A DNA stretch of 64,000 nucleotides from Streptomyces noursei (GTDB taxonomy: Bacteria; Actinomycetota; Actinomycetes; Streptomycetales; Streptomycetaceae). The position numbers and the translations under genes were made by a program. The stretch lies in the NCBI RefSeq assembly GCF_016917755.1, contig NZ_CP070326.1:3410001-3474000 (forward strand). The letters are read 5' to 3'. Under the pieces are notes generated by a model that saw nothing but the letters and a program-made list of their open reading frames with translations, had not been told where the DNA came from and made no database searches. How positions within the stretch are numbered: the stretch's first letter is position 1; each line of letters begins with the position of its first letter. Below are positions 27,549-37,117 of this stretch, piece by piece.

Positions 27549-29628
27549 GGTCCGGCGGCTGCGGCGAGCGCGGCGTGGTGCGGGCCGTGGCGCGCGGCAC
27601 CGGCGGCCGGGCGTCGCCGTTGTGCGGTTCCTCCTCGTCCGAGCCGCACAGCTCCGCCGTCAGCTCCTGGACGAGTTCGGTCAGGTCGGTGGGCCGGTCC
27701 TTGGTCCACCAGTCGCCCAGCAGCTCCGCCAGCGACTCCTGGCGGGCCGCCGAGAGTTGTTCCGCGGCCTCCTTCCCGCGGTCGGTGAGCAGCAGCGCCA
27801 GCCCCTCGCGGGCGGCCAGGCCGCGCTCCTCGATCTGCCGGACGCCCTCGGCGACCACGCCGAGCGGCACCCGGCTGCGCTCCGCGAGCAGCGCGGGTTC
27901 CACCGAGCCGTAGCGGTGGGTGCGCAACACCAGCCAGCTCGCGGCCGGTTTGAGGTCCAGGCCGGCGCGCGCGGTGATCCGCTGGTAGATGTCCTTGCGG
28001 CCCTCCATGCTGCCGAGTTTGGACAGCGCGCGGGCGACCTCCTCACGGGAGGACCGCTCGACGGGGTTGGAGCAGAGGACCTCGCTGGTGTCGGGGGCGG
28101 TGACGCTGCCGCGCAGCGGCTCCTCGCGGAGGAACCAGGCCAGGGCGAAGGCGACCAGGACGACCGGGACCGCGTAGAGGAAGACGTCGGTGATGGAGGA
28201 GGAGTAGGCGCCGAGGACGCCGGCGGCCTGTGAGGGCGGCAGTTGGGCGATCGTCCGCGGGTCCTGGGCGACCTTCGCCGGGGAGATGCCGGGCGGCAGC
28301 GACGCGCCGGCGAGCACGTCGGCGATCCGCGGGCCGAGCCGGTTCGCGAAGATCGTGCCGAAGATGGAGACGCCGAACGAGGCCCCGATGGAACGGAAGA
28401 AGGTGGCGCCCGAGGTGGCCACCCCGAGGTCCTGGTAGGGGACGGCGTTCTGCACGATGAGCACCAGGACCTGCATGACCAGGCCGAGCCCGAAGCCGAA
28501 GACGAAGAAGTAGGTGCTCATCAGGGCGACGCCGCTGGACGGGTCGAGCTGGTGCAGGAGCAGCAGGCCGAGGGCGACCACGGCGGTGCCGGCGATCGGG
28601 AAGACCTTGTAGCGGCCGGTGCGGGAGACGATCTGCCCGGAGGCGGTCGAGGAGAGCAGCATGCCGAACACCATCGGCAGCATGTGCACGCCGGACATGG
28701 TCGGCGAGACCCGCTGGACGACCTGGAGGAACGTCGGCAGGTACGTCATCGAGCCGAACATCGCGAAGCCGATGACGAAGCCGATGACCGAGCAGAGGGT
28801 GAACGTGCGCGAGGTGAACAGGCGCAGCGGGATGACCGGTTCCGCGGCCCGGCGCTCGACGAGGACGAAGGCGACCAGCAGCACGACGCCGAGTCCGGCG
28901 AGCAGGGCGGTCTGCCAGGAGGCCCACGGGTAGCTGACGCCACCGAGCGAGGTCATCAGGACCAGGCAGGTGGCGACCGCGGCGATCAGCGCGGTGCCCA
29001 GGTAGTCGATGCGGTGCGGGGTGCGGTGGACCGGTATGTGCAGCACGGCGGCGATGACGGCGAGCGCGACGGCGCCGATGGGGAGGTTGATGTAGAAGAC
29101 CCAGCGCCAGCTGAGGTGGTCCACGAACAGCCCGCCGAGCAGCGGCCCCAGGACGCTGGTGCCGCCGAACACGGCTCCGAACAGCCCCTGGTACTTGCCG
29201 CGTTCGCGGGGCGGCACGATGTCCCCGACGATCGCCATCGACAGCACGATCAGGCCGCCGCCGCCCAGGCCCTGGAGCGCCCGGAAGCCGATCAGCTCGC
29301 CCATGTTCCGCGCGAGACCGCAGAGCACCGAGCCGATCAGGAAGATCACGATGGCGGCCTGGAACAGCTTCTTGCGGCCGTACTGGTCGCCGAGCTTGCC
29401 CCACAGGGGCGTCGCCGCCGTGGACGCCAACAGATAGGCGGTCACCACCCAGGAGAGGTGGTTGAGGCCGCCGAGGTCGCTGACGATGGTGGGCAGCGCG
29501 GTGGCGACGATGGTCTGGTCGAGTGCCGCAATGAGCAGGCCGAGCAGCAGCGCGCCGATCGCGACCAGGACCGTCCGCCGGGACCGGTCCTCGCCGGGAA
29601 CGGCAGGAGCGCCGGTGGGCTGCGCCAT
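27538..29628 (-). CDS. DHA2-type drug efflux MFS transporter fused to a MarR-like domain
   Basis: 696 aa. Residues ~1-510 are a 14-helix DHA2 drug:H+ antiporter ([33 protein letters not shown] loop, [25 protein letters not shown]). The last ~180 residues form a MarR/winged-helix-like cytoplasmic domain ([43 protein letters not shown]). Such fusions occur in actinomycetes and suggest that the pump carries its own sensor or DNA-binding domain. Start ATG 29628 with GGGAGA upstream. Tandem GTCCGGCACGTACG repeats sit in its leader. Confidence 0.88.
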   Translation of the reverse strand: MAQPTGAPAVPGEDRSRRTVLVAIGALLLGLLIAALDQTIVATALPTIVSDLGGLNHLSWVVTAYLLASTAATPLWGKLGDQYGRKKLFQAAIVIFLIGSVLCGLARNMGELIGFRALQGLGGGGLIVLSMAIVGDIVPPRERGKYQGLFGAVFGGTSVLGPLLGGLFVDHLSWRWVFYINLPIGAVALAVIAAVLHIPVHRTPHRIDYLGTALIAAVATCLVLMTSLGGVSYPWASWQTALLAGLGVVLLVAFVLVERRAAEPVIPLRLFTSRTFTLCSVIGFVIGFAMFGSMTYLPTFLQVVQRVSPTMSGVHMLPMVFGMLLSSTASGQIVSRTGRYKVFPIAGTAVVALGLLLLHQLDPSSGVALMSTYFFVFGFGLGLVMQVLVLIVQNAVPYQDLGVATSGATFFRSIGASFGVSIFGTIFANRLGPRIADVLAGASLPPGISPAKVAQDPRTIAQLPPSQAAGVLGAYSSSITDVFLYAVPVVLVAFALAWFLREEPLRGSVTAPDTSEVLCSNPVERSSREEVARALSKLGSMEGRKDIYQRITARAGLDLKPAASWLVLRTHRYGSVEPALLAERSRVPLGVVAEGVRQIEERGLAAREGLALLLTDRGKEAAEQLSAARQESLAELLGDWWTKDRPTDLTELVQELTAELCGSDEEEPHNGDARPPVPRATARTTPRSPQPPDLTK

Positions 29629-29646
29629 GAGCGTCGTCTCCCTCGT

Positions 29647-29681
29647 GTCCGGCACGTACGTGCTCGCGTCCGGCACGTACG
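29647..29681. promoter_or_regulatory. tandem 14-bp repeat upstream of efflux pump
   Basis: GTCCGGCACGTACG at 29647-29660 and 29668-29681, exactly 21 bp apart. The first copy extends into the perfect palindrome GCACGTACGTGC (29652-29663). Located 19-53 bp upstream of the efflux-pump ATG; candidate operator. Confidence 0.5.
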
Positions 29682-29913
29682 CGCGTCGCCGGCCGTCCGC
29701 GCGGTTGCCGTGCGGCGGTCCGTACAGCTGTCCGTGGTGACCTCGGGCCTTCTCTCCATCGTGGGCGGTTCCGCCCGATCCGGCCCGCCGAGCGGGCCCG
29801 GCCACGCCGGGGGCGGACGGGAGACGTGGGGCGGATCTCGTGGAGCGCCTGCGGGGACGGCGGGCGCTCTGCATAATCGGCTGCCGGTTCGCGCCTCCAG
29901 AGAGGGGACCTTC

Positions 29914-31047
29914 GTGACGGCAGCATCCACCTGCCCGCACTGCTTCGCCCCGGTACGCGGGGACGGCCGGCCGACCTGCCTGTGCGCGGCGGCCGAGGCG
30001 GAGGACTTTGATCCGCTGCGCTTACGGCCGTACGTCTCCCTGCCGGACCGGGTCGCCGCGCCGGACGAGGGCGGGGAGGGCGGCACCGCTCCTTGCGCGG
30101 GCCCCGGCCCCGGCGCCGGCTCTGATTCCGGCCCCGGCCCCGGCGGCGGCCCCGGCGGCGAACGGGACCGGAGGGGCTCGCTGGACCCGCTGGACCCGCT
30201 GGACCCGCTGGAGGACTTAACGGGCGTGGACGCCGCGGTCCACAGATTTTCCCGTCCCGCCGGACCGACATCCAGGACCTTCCATACGTCCGGCCCCTTA
30301 TCCGGCTCCTTATCCGGTCCCTTAAGGGAGGACGAGACGCCCGACTCGTTCCCGGAGGGCACGACGTCCCACCCGTTCCCGGGGGACACGGCACCCGGCC
30401 CGTTCCCGGAGGACACGGCGTCCGGCCCGTTGCCGCGGGCCGCGGCGCCCGACGGGAGCGGCCCTCCCCCGCGGCGTCGCCGGGCCCGGTCCGCCCTCCT
30501 GGCCGCCACCGGCACCGCCGTGACCGCCGCGGCGATCGTGGTCGGCACCGGACTGCTCCCGGACGGCGACCGCGACCGTGCGGCGCCCCCGGACCGCGGC
30601 ACCAGCGCCCCCACCGCGGCCGTGCCCACCACCACCGCCCCCGCCACCGCCACGCCGACCGCCCCCGTCCGCCCCTCCCCCGCCACCTCGCGCTCCAGGG
30701 CGCCCGGCACCCTCCCCCGCCCCTCCCGGTCACCGGCCCCTCCCCCGCCGCCCCCGGTACGGGCGTCCGGCAGCGTCGCGGTCCCCTCGGGCGACGCCTC
30801 CCCCAGTACGGCCCCCACCGGGCCGATCGTGCTCCGCGAGGGCTCCAGCGGTCCGGAGGTGCTGGAGCTCCAGGGGCGGCTGCGGCAGTTGGCGCTCTAT
30901 ACGGGGGCGGTGGACGGCCGGTACGGCGCGGAAGTACGGGACGCGGTGGCGCGCTACCAACAGACCTACGGGGTGCACGACGACCCCGACGGCGTCTACG
31001 GGGCCGCGACCCGGGCCTCCCTGGAGGCGCGCACCCAGCAGCCGTGA
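29914..31047 (+). CDS. peptidoglycan-binding domain protein with N-terminal zinc ribbon
   Basis: 377 aa. N-terminal CPHC...CLC zinc-ribbon-like motif (residues 7-29), a long Pro/Gly/Asp low-complexity linker with short repeats ([23 protein letters not shown]), a single transmembrane helix near residue 195, a Thr/Pro-rich extracellular stalk, and a C-terminal PG_binding_1 domain ([33 protein letters not shown]). It probably links a cytoplasmic zinc domain to the cell wall. GTG start with AGAGGGG upstream. Function in the wall is unknown. Confidence 0.82.
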   Translation: MTAASTCPHCFAPVRGDGRPTCLCAAAEAEDFDPLRLRPYVSLPDRVAAPDEGGEGGTAPCAGPGPGAGSDSGPGPGGGPGGERDRRGSLDPLDPLDPLEDLTGVDAAVHRFSRPAGPTSRTFHTSGPLSGSLSGPLREDETPDSFPEGTTSHPFPGDTAPGPFPEDTASGPLPRAAAPDGSGPPPRRRRARSALLAATGTAVTAAAIVVGTGLLPDGDRDRAAPPDRGTSAPTAAVPTTTAPATATPTAPVRPSPATSRSRAPGTLPRPSRSPAPPPPPPVRASGSVAVPSGDASPSTAPTGPIVLREGSSGPEVLELQGRLRQLALYTGAVDGRYGAEVRDAVARYQQTYGVHDDPDGVYGAATRASLEARTQQP

Positions 31048-31064
31048 GCCCGTCCCCTCCGTAA

Positions 31065-31145
31065 GTGCGCCACACGCCGGTGGCAGGTGCGCCACGAGGC
31101 GGTCGCGGGTGCGCCATGGGCCGACATGGTCGGACATGTCAGCCC
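31065..31145. repeat. three iterons and a hairpin between two genes
   Basis: GTGCGCCA occurs at 31065, 31087 and 31109, each 22 bp apart. Immediately after, arms GGGCCGACAT and ATGTCAGCCC (31118-31145) form a 10-bp hairpin with one mismatch. Could be a terminator for the upstream gene and/or operator for the HAD gene. Confidence 0.5.
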
Positions 31146-31329
31146 GAGCGTGACGAATGCCATGCCGATCCGAGGGGTCCGTCGGTTGTCGCTGCCCGCC
31201 CCCGTTTTGTATCGTGAAAAAACAAAGTGGTTCCGCCCGCACTCCCTGACCGGCGGGCGGGACCGCTTGTGTACTCCCCGCACGTCCTGGCAGTCCCGCT
31301 GCCGGCCCACCGCGCCCAGGAGCCCGCCG

Positions 31330-31992
31330 ATGACGGCCACCACCACGCTCATAGCCCGCGCCCTGCTGCTGGACATGGACAGCACCATCGTGAACTCCGA
31401 GGCCGTCGTGGAGCGCTGCTGGCGGCGCTGGGCGGCCGAGCAGGGGCTGCCGGCGGAGGACGTCCTCAAGGTCGTCCACGGGCGACAGGGCTGGGCCACC
31501 ATGGCGGCGCTGCTGCCGGACCGCCCGATGGAGCAGAACCTGGCGGACAACCGCCGGATGCTGGCGCAGGAGACCGCCGACGTCGAGGGCGTGGTCCCGG
31601 TACCCGGCGCGCCCGCCTTCATGGCCGCCCTCGCCCGACTCCCGCACGCCCTGGTGACCTCGGCCGACATCGCACTGGCCGAGGCCCGCATGGGGGCGGC
31701 CGGGCTGCCCATGCCGGACGTGCGGATCACCGCGGAGAGCGTGAGCGCCAGCAAGCCGGACCCCGAGGGCTTCCTCAAGGGCGCCGCCGAACTGGGCTTC
31801 GCCCCTGAGGACTGCCTGGTCTTCGAGGACTCCGAGGCGGGCATCGAGGCCGGCCGGGCCGCCGGCATGCGGGTCGTGGGGGTCGGCGACCGCGCCGCCC
31901 GGTTCGCGCCCACCGCCCACGTCCGCGACCTCACGCAGATCCGCATCGAGGGACTGGTCGACGGCGGGATCGCCGTCCGGATCACGGCCTGA
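31330..31992 (+). CDS. HAD-family phosphatase
   Basis: 220 aa, HAD subfamily IA. Motif I LLLDMDSTIVNSE (nucleophile Asp, acid Asp), motif II Thr/Ser in ALVTSAD, motif III Lys in SASKPDPEGFL, motif IV EDSEAGIEA. This pattern with the capped alpha-helical insert resembles sugar-phosphate phosphatases (e.g. YfbT or YniC type). It dephosphorylates a small phospho-metabolite in the cytoplasm; substrate unknown. ATG 31330 has AGGAG upstream. AT-rich TTTTGTATCGTGAAAAAAC lies ~125 bp upstream. Confidence 0.88.
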   Translation: MTATTTLIARALLLDMDSTIVNSEAVVERCWRRWAAEQGLPAEDVLKVVHGRQGWATMAALLPDRPMEQNLADNRRMLAQETADVEGVVPVPGAPAFMAALARLPHALVTSADIALAEARMGAAGLPMPDVRITAESVSASKPDPEGFLKGAAELGFAPEDCLVFEDSEAGIEAGRAAGMRVVGVGDRAARFAPTAHVRDLTQIRIEGLVDGGIAVRITA

Positions 31993-32026
31993 ACGACCCG
32001 AACGGCCCGAACGACCCGAACGACTG
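31991..32026 (+). repeat. 9-bp tandem repeat after HAD gene
   Basis: Four copies of GAACGRCCC-like units (GAACGACCC, GAACGGCCC, GAACGACCC, GAACGACT) directly overlapping the end of the HAD gene. Confidence 0.6.
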
Positions 32027-32615
32027 AGTGGTCGACGCGCCGTAAAACCTTCGGGGGTTGTTCACGCTGCCGGTGCGACAACCGCCGCGTCCGTAGACGT
32101 GATTGACGCGCATCGCCCTGGCCTTGCCGGGGGCGAGGGCGAGGTGGCAGCGGCACCGGGCCTTGCCGGAGGTCTGCTCGTCCGCGCTGGTCACGTGCGG
32201 TGCGAACGAGGCGGGACGGCCGCAGAGTTGACGGACGCCGTCTTCCTCAACTTCAACCGCATGCGTTCGGCGGCACTCGCGGCTGTCGGACAGGGGGTGC
32301 GGACGGGCACGGCCGCACAACCGATCGGCCGAAGTGGATCACCGAAGTACCCCGCAGCCCCCCGCCCGGCACCGCCCCAGCCCCCGCAACGACCGGTGCA
32401 AGAGGCCACTTGGACAGGGAAAACGCAACTTCGACAGGGCCCGCAAAGGCGGCTACCTTCACCTGGTCTTCGGCGATCGCCCACGGTCGCACAGGAGTTC
32501 CTTCAGGCCGGGCCACCCGCAACGGGATGAGTCGGTCACGCCCCACGACCCCTCGCCCCCTGCGCAAGCCACCGAACCGGGCCCACACCAGGCACCCTCG
32601 ACCAGGGAGAGACGC
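32027..32615. other. intergenic region, no gene assigned
   Basis: 589 bp without a supported gene. Several frames are open on both strands, but none shows a ribosome site and recognisable protein pattern. Confidence 0.4.
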
Positions 32616-33173
32616 ATGCCCCATCTTGCTCTGTACACATTCGGCGTCCTGAAGTCACCCCTCGCCGATCCCGCACCTCTCACGCGCGAGTTCTACGACA
32701 TCGGTGAGGCCGTCTACCGGAAGATCAGTCAGCACCCCGGATACCTCGCGCACGCTGAAGCGGCAGACGACAACCGGGGCTCGCACTTCGACTTGGACTG
32801 GGGTGCATGGGGAGAGTTCGCCGTACCGACCTGGTACGACAAGGGCCGTACGGCGGAAACCACCGCCCTGGCCGCGACCCTCTCGCTCTGGACCGACCTG
32901 CGCCCCGCCTTCGACGCCATCTACACCGGTCTGCACCGTGAGGCGCTGAACAGGCGTTACGACTGGTTCGAGAGGACAGAACACCCGAATTACGCCTTCT
33001 GGTGGGTCTCCGACGACGGGATACCCACCTGGCAGGACGGGGTTTCCAGGCTGGAGCACCTCCACGACCACGGCTCCACGCCGCACGCCTTCACCTTCCA
33101 CCACTCGTTCGCCCCGGACGGAACTCCGACCAGGGTCAAAGACATCGGACCGAAGAGCGACCAGGTCCGCTGA
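32616..33173 (+). CDS. DUF3291 domain-containing protein
   Basis: 185 aa soluble protein. LALYTFGVLKSPLADPA, FDLDWGAWGEFAVPTWYDKG, LSLWTDLRPAFDAIYTGLH and FWWVSDDGIPTWQDGVSRLEHLHDHG give the Trp- and His-rich pattern of DUF3291, an ABM-like dimeric alpha/beta barrel family of unknown activity. ATG 32616 is preceded by AGGGAGAG. Stand-alone gene. Confidence 0.85.
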   Translation: MPHLALYTFGVLKSPLADPAPLTREFYDIGEAVYRKISQHPGYLAHAEAADDNRGSHFDLDWGAWGEFAVPTWYDKGRTAETTALAATLSLWTDLRPAFDAIYTGLHREALNRRYDWFERTEHPNYAFWWVSDDGIPTWQDGVSRLEHLHDHGSTPHAFTFHHSFAPDGTPTRVKDIGPKSDQVR

Positions 33174-33331
33174 CAAGGAAGCCCGAACGACTGGGTTCGC
33201 CGCCAAACGCCCGTACGACTTGAGCAGCCCGTACAGCCCGACCCCTGGGGCCCGTCCGACCGATCGCGGTCGAGCGGGCTCCACCTTCTTCCCCGCGGTC
33301 GCCGGACCGCACCGACCTGCACCAGTAGAGA

Positions 33332-33351
33332 TCTGATGGACCATCATCAGA
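33332..33351. promoter_or_regulatory. perfect dyad TCTGATG-n6-CATCAGA
   Basis: 7-bp perfect inverted repeat, about 175 bp ahead of the nuclease start; candidate operator. Confidence 0.4.
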
Positions 33352-33406
33352 CTGTTCCCGTACGGCTGTTGGTGACCCACCTCCAGGGGGAGCCGCCGCC
33401 CCCAAC

Positions 33407-33519
33407 CCCTTGAAGTGACGTGAGCATGTCGCCACGCTGTTACCCGGTGCCCATGTGCCGGCAACCCCACGAACCCACCATGGGCCCGACCGCACGCCGA
33501 CTTCCCCCCACTTCAAGGG
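33407..33519 (+). promoter_or_regulatory. possible ribosome-site-sequestering structure
   Basis: CCCTTGAAGTG at 33407-33417 is the exact complement of CACTTCAAGGG at 33509-33519; the right arm contains the AAGGGAG ribosome site of the gene at 33527. Folding would hide the start. Confidence 0.4.
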
Positions 33520-33526
33520 AGTTCCG

Positions 33527-34171
33527 ATGGCACTGGGCTACGCGCGTCGCGTGTCCCTCGCCGCGGCCACGGCCGCCGCCCTGACCAGCACGCTCGTCCT
33601 GAGCGGCCAGACCGCCGAGGCCGCCCCGCCCGCACCGCCCGGCGCGGCCACCGCGCGGACGTACCTGGCGCAGATCAAGGAGCAGCCCGAGGGCCCGCAG
33701 GACGGCTACAGCCGCGCCAAGTTCCCGCACTGGATCGACCAGGGCCACAACTGCAACACCCGCGAGGTGGTGCTGAAGCGCGACGGCAGGAACGTCCAGC
33801 AGGACGGCAACTGCGCCGCGGTGAGCGGCACCTGGGTCTCCGCCTACGACGGGGCGACCTGGACCAAGGCGTCCGACCTGGACATCGACCACGTCGTCCC
33901 GCTGTCCGAGGCGTGGAAGTCCGGCGCCGCGCAGTGGACCACCGCGCGCCGCCAGGCGTTCGCCAACGACCTGACGCACTCCCAACTGATCGCCGTCACG
34001 GACAACGTCAACCAGGCCAAGGGCGACAAGGACCCGGCGGAGTGGCTGCCGCCGAAGGCGTCGTACCACTGCGAGTACGCCCGGATGTGGGTGTGGGTGA
34101 AGCACGCCTACGGGCTGACCGCGGACAAGGCGGAGAAGGCCGCGCTGAAGAAGATCCTCGACGGCTGCTGA
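33527..34171 (+). CDS. secreted HNH-type (DUF1524) nuclease
   Basis: 214 aa. Signal peptide (cleavage near AEA-A at ~32), then the catalytic DIDHVVPLSEAWKSGA motif and DNVNQAKGDKDPAEWLPP, the HNH/DUF1524 core seen in Streptomyces secreted nucleases. Cysteines suggest disulphides in the mature enzyme. Expected to degrade extracellular DNA or RNA. ATG 33527 has GGGAG 6 nt upstream, in the right arm of an inverted repeat that could hide the ribosome site. Confidence 0.9.
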   Translation: MALGYARRVSLAAATAAALTSTLVLSGQTAEAAPPAPPGAATARTYLAQIKEQPEGPQDGYSRAKFPHWIDQGHNCNTREVVLKRDGRNVQQDGNCAAVSGTWVSAYDGATWTKASDLDIDHVVPLSEAWKSGAAQWTTARRQAFANDLTHSQLIAVTDNVNQAKGDKDPAEWLPPKASYHCEYARMWVWVKHAYGLTADKAEKAALKKILDGC

Positions 34172-34449
34172 GGCCCGGGCGGGACGGACGGGCCCGCCAC
34201 CGGCGGCGCGACCGCTATGAGCGGATTCCGCGCCGTATGCGGCTGTTGTCGGCGAAAGCCCGGGTGCGGTGCGGTTCGCCGCCACCGACACCCCGCCACC
34301 TGCGAATTCCGCGGAATCTTTGCCCACCCGGGTGCCGCACCGGCACCTCGGGCGGTGATGATGGGGCGCACATTTGCCGTCGTCCGCCCCCTGATGGCCG
34401 GCGCGCCCTCCCGCGCGCCGGCCGTCCACCGCCCCAGGGAGAGCAGCTC

Positions 34450-36378
34450 TTGGCCGCCGCCCACCCCGCCGACCGCCCCACCCGCCCCGCCGCCCGTCTC
34501 GCCGTCGTCGGCGCGGGACCGCGCGGGACGAGCGTCCTGGAGCGGATCTGCGCCTCGGCCGCCGGGCTGGCGCCGGGCACCCGGCTGACCGTGCACGTCA
34601 TCGACCCCGCGCCGCCCGGCGCCGGCCGGGTGTGGCGCCCCGATCAGCCCGCCGACCTGCTCATGAACACCGTGGCGTCGCAGGTCACCCTGTTCACTGA
34701 CGACAGCGTGGAGTGCGCGGGCCCGATCCGCACCGGCCCGAGCCTCCACGACTGGGCGGGCTGCGACGTCGGACCGGACGACTATCCGGGGCGCGCGCTG
34801 TACGGCCGCTATCTGGAGTGGGTGTTCCGGCGCACGGTGCGGACCGCGCCGGAGGCGGTGACCGTGGTGACGCACCGGGCCCGCGCGGTGCGGCTGACGC
34901 AGGCCCCCGACGGCACCCAGGAGCTCGCCCTCGACGACGGCCGGACGCTGACCGGCCTGGACGCGGTGGTCCTGGCCCAGGGCCACCTGCCGACCCTCCC
35001 GGACGCCGGACAGCGGGAGTTGGCCGACTACGCCGCCACCCACGGGCTGCACTACCTGCCGCCCGCCAATCCGGCCGACCTCACCGCCGAGCTGGCCGCG
35101 CTGCCCGCGGGCCGGCCGGTCCTGCTGCGCGGCCTCGGCCTGAACTTCTTCGACCACCTGGCGCTGCTGACCGCCGGCCGCGGCGGCCGCTTCGTCCCCG
35201 GCCCCGACGGCGCCCTGACGTACCGGCCGTCGGGCCGCGAGCCCCGGCTGTACGCGGGCTCCCGGCGCGGCATCCCGTACCAGGCGCGGGGCGACAACGC
35301 CAAGGGCCCGCACGGCCGCCACCTGCCGCTGCTGCTCACCGCGGACGTGATCGCGGCGTTCCGCAAGCGGGCGGACTCCGGGGATCCGCCGGACTTCCTG
35401 GTCGAGGTGTGGCCGCTGGTCGCCAAGGAGGTGGAGGCGGTCTACTACGAGGCGTTGCTGGCGCGCCGGGCCGCCGCCCCGGGTGGCCCCTCCGGCGCGG
35501 AGCGGGACCGCTTCCGGGAGCACTTCCTGGCCAGTGCGCACCGCAGTCCGCAGGAGGCCGCGAGCCTCGACGCCGTCGGCCTGGCGCCCGCCGACCGCTG
35601 GGACTGGGACGCCGTCGCCCACCCGTATCCGGACCTGCCGTTCGCCGATCGGGCGGCGTTTCGCGCCTGGCTGCTGGACCATCTGCGGGCGGACGTCGCA
35701 CACGCCCGGCTGGGCAACGTGGCCGGCCCGGTGAAGGCGGCCCTGGACGTGCTGCGGGACCTGCGGAACGAGCTGCGGCAGATCGTCGACCACGGCGGGC
35801 TGGCGGGCGCGTCCCGCCGCGACCACCTGGACCGCTGGTACACCCCGCTGAACGCGTTCCTGTCGATCGGGCCGCCGCGCCGCCGGACGGCGGAGATGAC
35901 GGCGCTCGTCGAGGCCGGCGTACTGGAGGTGGTCGGCCCCCGCATGGAGGTCCGGACGGGGGCCGAGGACGGGGCGGCGCCCGGTTTCACGGCGCACTCC
36001 CCGGCCGTCCCGGGGTCGGGGATCACCGCGGAGGCCCTGATAGAGGCCCGACTCCCGGAACCGGACCTGCGGCGCACCGGGGACGCGCTGTTGGCCCGGC
36101 TCCTGGCGGACGGAGGCTGCCGGCCGCACACCGTGGGCGGATACGAGACCGGCGGCCTGGACGTGACGCCGAGTCCGTACCACGTCATCGAGGCGGACGG
36201 CCGACCGCATCCGCGGCGGTTCGCGGTGGGGGTGCCGACGGAGGGGGTGCACTGGGTGACAGCGGCGGGGGCCCGCCCAGGGGTGGGGTCGGTCACATTG
36301 GCCGACACGGACGCGGTGGCGCGGGCGGCCCTGCGTGCCGCGGGAGCCATGCCACACCCCATTGGTTCGGACCAATAG
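34450..36378 (+). CDS. FAD/NAD(P)-binding protein (NAD_binding_9 type)
   Basis: 642 aa. N-terminal Rossmann motif AVVGAGPRGTSVLERI, then VHVIDPAPPGAGRVWRPDQP and a second dinucleotide-binding region (GLDAVVLAQGHLP, VLLRGLGLNFFDHLALL). Matches large FAD-NAD(P)-binding proteins found beside amino-acid or siderophore pathways in actinomycetes; likely a flavin monooxygenase-like oxidoreductase of unknown substrate. Start TTG 34450 is preferred, with AGGGAG 9 nt upstream and the Rossmann motif about 18 residues in. Stand-alone gene; a perfect ATTGGT-TCGG-ACCAAT hairpin overlaps its stop. Confidence 0.8.
   Translation: MAAAHPADRPTRPAARLAVVGAGPRGTSVLERICASAAGLAPGTRLTVHVIDPAPPGAGRVWRPDQPADLLMNTVASQVTLFTDDSVECAGPIRTGPSLHDWAGCDVGPDDYPGRALYGRYLEWVFRRTVRTAPEAVTVVTHRARAVRLTQAPDGTQELALDDGRTLTGLDAVVLAQGHLPTLPDAGQRELADYAATHGLHYLPPANPADLTAELAALPAGRPVLLRGLGLNFFDHLALLTAGRGGRFVPGPDGALTYRPSGREPRLYAGSRRGIPYQARGDNAKGPHGRHLPLLLTADVIAAFRKRADSGDPPDFLVEVWPLVAKEVEAVYYEALLARRAAAPGGPSGAERDRFREHFLASAHRSPQEAASLDAVGLAPADRWDWDAVAHPYPDLPFADRAAFRAWLLDHLRADVAHARLGNVAGPVKAALDVLRDLRNELRQIVDHGGLAGASRRDHLDRWYTPLNAFLSIGPPRRRTAEMTALVEAGVLEVVGPRMEVRTGAEDGAAPGFTAHSPAVPGSGITAEALIEARLPEPDLRRTGDALLARLLADGGCRPHTVGGYETGGLDVTPSPYHVIEADGRPHPRRFAVGVPTEGVHWVTAAGARPGVGSVTLADTDAVARAALRAAGAMPHPIGSDQ
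36361..36376. terminator. short hairpin at end of flavoprotein gene
   Basis: ATTGGT-TCGG-ACCAAT, a 6-bp perfect stem with tetraloop overlapping the stop codon. No T-run follows, so it may instead be an operator for the next gene. Confidence 0.3.
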
Positions 36379-36401
36379 CCCCCCTATTCCCAGAATGTTG
36401 A

Positions 36402-36411
36402 ACTTGCAAGT
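36402..36411. promoter_or_regulatory. ACTTGCAAGT palindrome upstream of DoxX gene
   Basis: A 10-bp perfect palindrome, AT-rich relative to surroundings, 91 bp before the DoxX start, followed by TACTAGTTAG. Similar ACTTG-containing dyads (45561-45576) are typical MarR/HxlR-family sites. Confidence 0.35.
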
Positions 36412-36501
36412 ACTAGTTAGGGGGGCCTAATCTACAAGACTCCGGCGGGCGCGCCCGTCCCCCGCGCCCGCTCGTCCCCCCAAGACCTAGGAGTCACCGC
36501 A

Positions 36502-36966
36502 ATGTCCGCTCCCCTGAACTCCCTCACCCAGCGCAACACTCCGCACGTCCTGGCGCTGTTCCGCGTCGTCATCGGCCTGCTCTTCGCCTGCCACGGGGCG
36601 GCCTCGCTGTTCGGCATCCTCGGCGGCGCGATGGGCACCGGCCACACCGTCCCGACCGGCACCTGGCCCGGCTGGTACGCCGCGGTCATACAGCTGGCCG
36701 GCGGCGTCCTGGTGCTGCTGGGCCTGGGCACCCGCGCGGCGGCGCTCGTCAGCTCCGGCTCGATGGCCTACGCCTACTTCTCGATGCACCAGCCCAACGC
36801 GCTGTGGCCGATCCAGAACGGCGGCGAGGCGGCCGCGCTGTTCTGCTGGGCCTTCCTGCTGATCGTCTTCACCGGCCCCGGCTCCTGGGCGCTGGACCGG
36901 CTCTTCTTCGGCGGCGCACAGCGCGAGCAGGCGCCCACCGTCGAGCGCGCGCCGAGCACCGTCTGA
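36502..36966 (+). CDS. DoxX-family membrane protein
   Basis: 154 aa, four predicted helices (LALFRVVIGLLFACHGAASLFG, AAVIQLAGGVLVLLGLGT, AALVSSGSMAYAYF, ALFCWAFLLIVFTGPG). DoxX-like proteins associate with thiol or superoxide-stress modules in actinobacteria. GGAG-type site near ATG 36502. Single gene behind a dyad that could bind a redox-responsive MarR/HxlR regulator (inference). Confidence 0.87.
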   Translation: MSAPLNSLTQRNTPHVLALFRVVIGLLFACHGAASLFGILGGAMGTGHTVPTGTWPGWYAAVIQLAGGVLVLLGLGTRAAALVSSGSMAYAYFSMHQPNALWPIQNGGEAAALFCWAFLLIVFTGPGSWALDRLFFGGAQREQAPTVERAPSTV

Positions 36967-37117
36967 CGCGCGGCAGCAACGGGCGACCACGGGCCGGGGC
37001 GGGCACAACCGCCCCGGCCCGTGGTGTCTTTTCGGCCAGGCGTACGCTGTATGGCCGTAGTGCCGCCCCTGCCGCGCCGAGCGACGTCGCGGCGGGGTCC
37101 GGACCGGGAGCAAGACG

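Larger units (their letters stand above)
33174..33526. other. structured leader of secreted nuclease
   Basis: 353 bp without a gene. It holds the dyad TCTGATG-n6-CATCAGA at 33332-33351, a GGGGG/CCCCC hairpin near 33386-33403, and an 11-bp inverted repeat (33407-33417 with 33509-33519) whose right arm covers the nuclease ribosome site. Confidence 0.5.

Noticed and set aside
28043..31117. 1024-codon minus-strand frame across the efflux pump and wall-binding gene
   Set aside because: Low-complexity Arg/Pro shadow; true genes on both strands explain the DNA.
32027..32615. Several overlapping frames that might be a decayed insertion sequence
   Set aside because: No transposase motif, terminal repeats or target duplication visible.
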